Under the pieces are notes generated by a model. That model saw only the letters and a program-made list of their open reading frames with translations. It was not told the DNA's origin and did not search any database. From contig DATCDK010000014.1 of NCBI GenBank assembly GCA_036510735.1, positions 1 to 35,241 on the forward strand: DNA of 35,241 bases. The letters are read 5' to 3'. Both the position numbers and the translations under genes were made by a program. The stretch is from PALSA-607 sp036510735. GTDB taxonomy: Bacteria; Actinomycetota; Actinomycetes; Acidothermales; Acidothermaceae. Below, one piece after another: positions 33,712-35,241 of the stretch (the first letter of the stretch is position 1; every line of letters begins with the position of its first letter).

Positions 33712-35241
33712 ATGGAACCGGGTCGACCGCGTCGCGCGAGCTACAAGGATCGCTCGGCACCCGACCCTGCTGCTAGCGGCACGGGTATTGACCGTCGTGC
33801 CGAGGAACGGTGGGATCGGCGCCGCGCCGCGGCTATCGGCGTCCGGGCAGCCATCGTTGGTGGCCCCATCGCCGGCTCCGTCGTGGCAATGGCGGTGCTC
33901 AGCCGGGTGCTCCCATCACCTGGTGCGCACGCCGGGCTCATGACTCGCGTCGGCTGGTGGGCTGCCATCTTGGCGGGATCGCTTGCCGCGATGTGGCTGG
34001 TGGATCGCGTCACTCGGCGACTGGCCCCACTCGCCGCCCTGCTCGACATGGCCGTCTTGTTCCCCGGCCGCGCCCCCACCCGGTTCAAGGTCGCGCGCAA
34101 AGCCGGTGACCTGCGTCAGCTAACGGCTCTGACAGAGCAGGCGAACAAGCTCGACGGTCGCAGTGGATTGGCCGATGCGGCAGAGCAGATCCTCGCGCTG
34201 GTGGGTTCATTACGCGCGCACGACCGGCACACCAGAGGCCATTCGGAGCGGGTGCGCGTCTACACCGATCTGATCGCCGCACAGATGCGGCTGAATCCCG
34301 CTGCCGTCGACCGGTTGCGCTGGGCGGCACTCCTGCATGACATCGGCAAACTGCGAGTCCCGAGAACCACCCTGAACAAACCGGCGAAGCTCTCCGCTGC
34401 CGAGTGGGACAGCATCCGCCAGCACCCACTCGCCGGCGCCGACCTCGCCGGGGCCCTGCTGCCCTGGCTGGGCGAGTGGGGCAAAGCGATCGCCGAACAC
34501 CACGAACGCTTCGACGGCACCGGCTACCCACTCGGATTGAGCGGCCGCGAGATCTCCCTAGCCGGTCGGATCGTCGCGCTCGCCGACTCCTTCGAGGTGA
34601 TGACCGCCGCCCGGGCCTATAAGAGAGCAATGACCCGCGGAGCGGCACTCGCCGAAGTCGTGAAGTGCAGCGGCACGCAGTTCGACCCCGACGTGGTTCG
34701 TGCACTGCTCGAGGTGTCCGCACCCCGGCTCCGTTGGGCGATGGGACCGACGTCCTGGCTGGTCGGAACACCACTGCTCGGCTCCGCGCCGTCGCTGACG
34801 GCAGCTGGCGTCGCCGCGCAAGCAGCGGTCGGAGTCAGTGCCATGGCAGTCGCAGGTGTGACTGGCGTCGCCGGCCCTGCACTGGCGGCAAACACCACGC
34901 CAGCTCCCGCCCCGAGCGCGCAGCCGGCGACAGCGACGCACATCGCCGTGGCGCCAACTCATCCTGCGACGACGGCCGTGCCACGTGTGGCGACGAAGCA
35001 TTCGGCCCCCCGCCCAGCAGAGCTCCCGGCCCCGTCGACGCCGGCAAGCCCGACCACGCCGGCAACACCAGCGACAGCGCCGCCCGCGCCGCACCCGAAA
35101 CCCGCGATCATCGCCCCGGCTGCGCCGACTAACACCACAGGCGTCGAACCCGCGAAGAAGTCGGCTGCCCCCAAACCGACGCCCAGCGCACCGCCGCAGG
35201 CGATCGCGCCGCCTGCGCCTGTCGTGCCCGTCGGCCCCAAA
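33712..35241 (+). CDS. Membrane HD-GYP phosphodiesterase with Pro-rich tail, partial
   Basis: 510 codons are inside the window and the frame is open to the last base, so the 3' end is missing. Two TM segments (about 43-66 and 80-97) precede an HD-GYP domain (about 165-340). The metal and signature motifs are intact: HTRGHSERV (His177), LLHDIGK (HD 209-210), EHHERFDGTGYP (HHE 263-265, GYP 271-273) and ALADSFEVMTAARAYK. HD-GYP enzymes hydrolyse c-di-GMP. After the domain comes a third hydrophobic stretch (about 361-391) ending PALA, then more than 110 residues rich in Pro, Ala and Thr. The ATG at 33712 has only a weak GGCGGG upstream; a GTG at 33670 is possible. Confidence 0.9.
   Translation, partial: MEPGRPRRASYKDRSAPDPAASGTGIDRRAEERWDRRRAAAIGVRAAIVGGPIAGSVVAMAVLSRVLPSPGAHAGLMTRVGWWAAILAGSLAAMWLVDRVTRRLAPLAALLDMAVLFPGRAPTRFKVARKAGDLRQLTALTEQANKLDGRSGLADAAEQILALVGSLRAHDRHTRGHSERVRVYTDLIAAQMRLNPAAVDRLRWAALLHDIGKLRVPRTTLNKPAKLSAAEWDSIRQHPLAGADLAGALLPWLGEWGKAIAEHHERFDGTGYPLGLSGREISLAGRIVALADSFEVMTAARAYKRAMTRGAALAEVVKCSGTQFDPDVVRALLEVSAPRLRWAMGPTSWLVGTPLLGSAPSLTAAGVAAQAAVGVSAMAVAGVTGVAGPALAANTTPAPAPSAQPATATHIAVAPTHPATTAVPRVATKHSAPRPAELPAPSTPASPTTPATPATAPPAPHPKPAIIAPAAPTNTTGVEPAKKSAAPKPTPSAPPQAIAPPAPVVPVGPK

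Noticed and set aside
34085..34774. Minus-strand Arg-rich 229-residue frame opposite the HD-GYP gene
   Set aside because: Highly biased Arg/Ser composition and complete overlap with the intact HD-GYP domain on the plus strand.

Overview
The window is a gene-dense, high-GC chromosomal segment of a free-living actinobacterium. The gene order is the classical actinobacterial core: thrS, a HIT protein, pgsA, patA, pimA, pdxS, pdxT, yebC, ruvCAB, yajC-secD-secF, apt, rel, hisS, aspS, rarA, DUF948, alaS. Two phosphatidylinositol mannoside enzymes (PimA, PatA) and PI synthase place it in the Actinomycetia. The mix of GTG and TTG starts, frequent GTGA/ATGA gene overlaps and Pro/Ser/Ala-rich tails would fit a Frankineae-like lineage, but I cannot name a genus from sequence alone. 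I see no rRNA, tRNA, CRISPR array or transposase.

Layout. From 1 to 6376 everything is on the minus strand: the 5' end of alaS, two small proteins linked to it, a two-TM membrane protein, rarA, aspS, hisS and a metallo-beta-lactamase-fold hydrolase. A plus-strand FKBP-type prolyl isomerase (6606-7457) follows. Next comes a long minus-strand run from rel to ruvC (7484-16677): stringent response, purine salvage, Sec accessory complex and Holliday-junction resolution. At 16807-17984 a single plus-strand gene, an AbiEi-like/DUF559 nuclease-like protein, interrupts the usual yebC-ruvC neighbourhood and is flanked by two near-identical 70-bp palindromic elements. From 18040 to 23749 the minus strand carries yebC, vitamin B6 synthesis (pdxST), and PI/PIM lipid genes. 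Plus-strand fusA2 (EF-G2) and a PaiB-like protein follow, converging on the minus-strand HIT protein and thrS.

The right end (about 29.5-35.2 kb) is more accessory. It holds an unrecognised small protein, a hairpin-rich intergenic stretch, a secreted beta-propeller lipoprotein, a PAS-GGDEF-EAL protein with all catalytic motifs, and a membrane HD-GYP protein with a long Pro/Ala/Thr tail that runs off the window. Together the last two form a cyclic-di-GMP making and breaking module beside a possible extracytoplasmic partner.

The most unusual feature is the palindrome-nuclease-palindrome unit between ruvC and yebC. The two palindromes are the same length, in the same orientation, 59/70 identical by hand alignment, and differ by a compensatory base-pair swap in the stem. 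Secondary themes are in-frame short tandem repeats in the ends or linkers of several core proteins (Rel, PdxS, ThrS, YajC, SecD, the DUF6167-like protein), helically phased GTGACCC repeats in one promoter region, and a probable structured RNA or terminator cluster at 30.07-30.30 kb.
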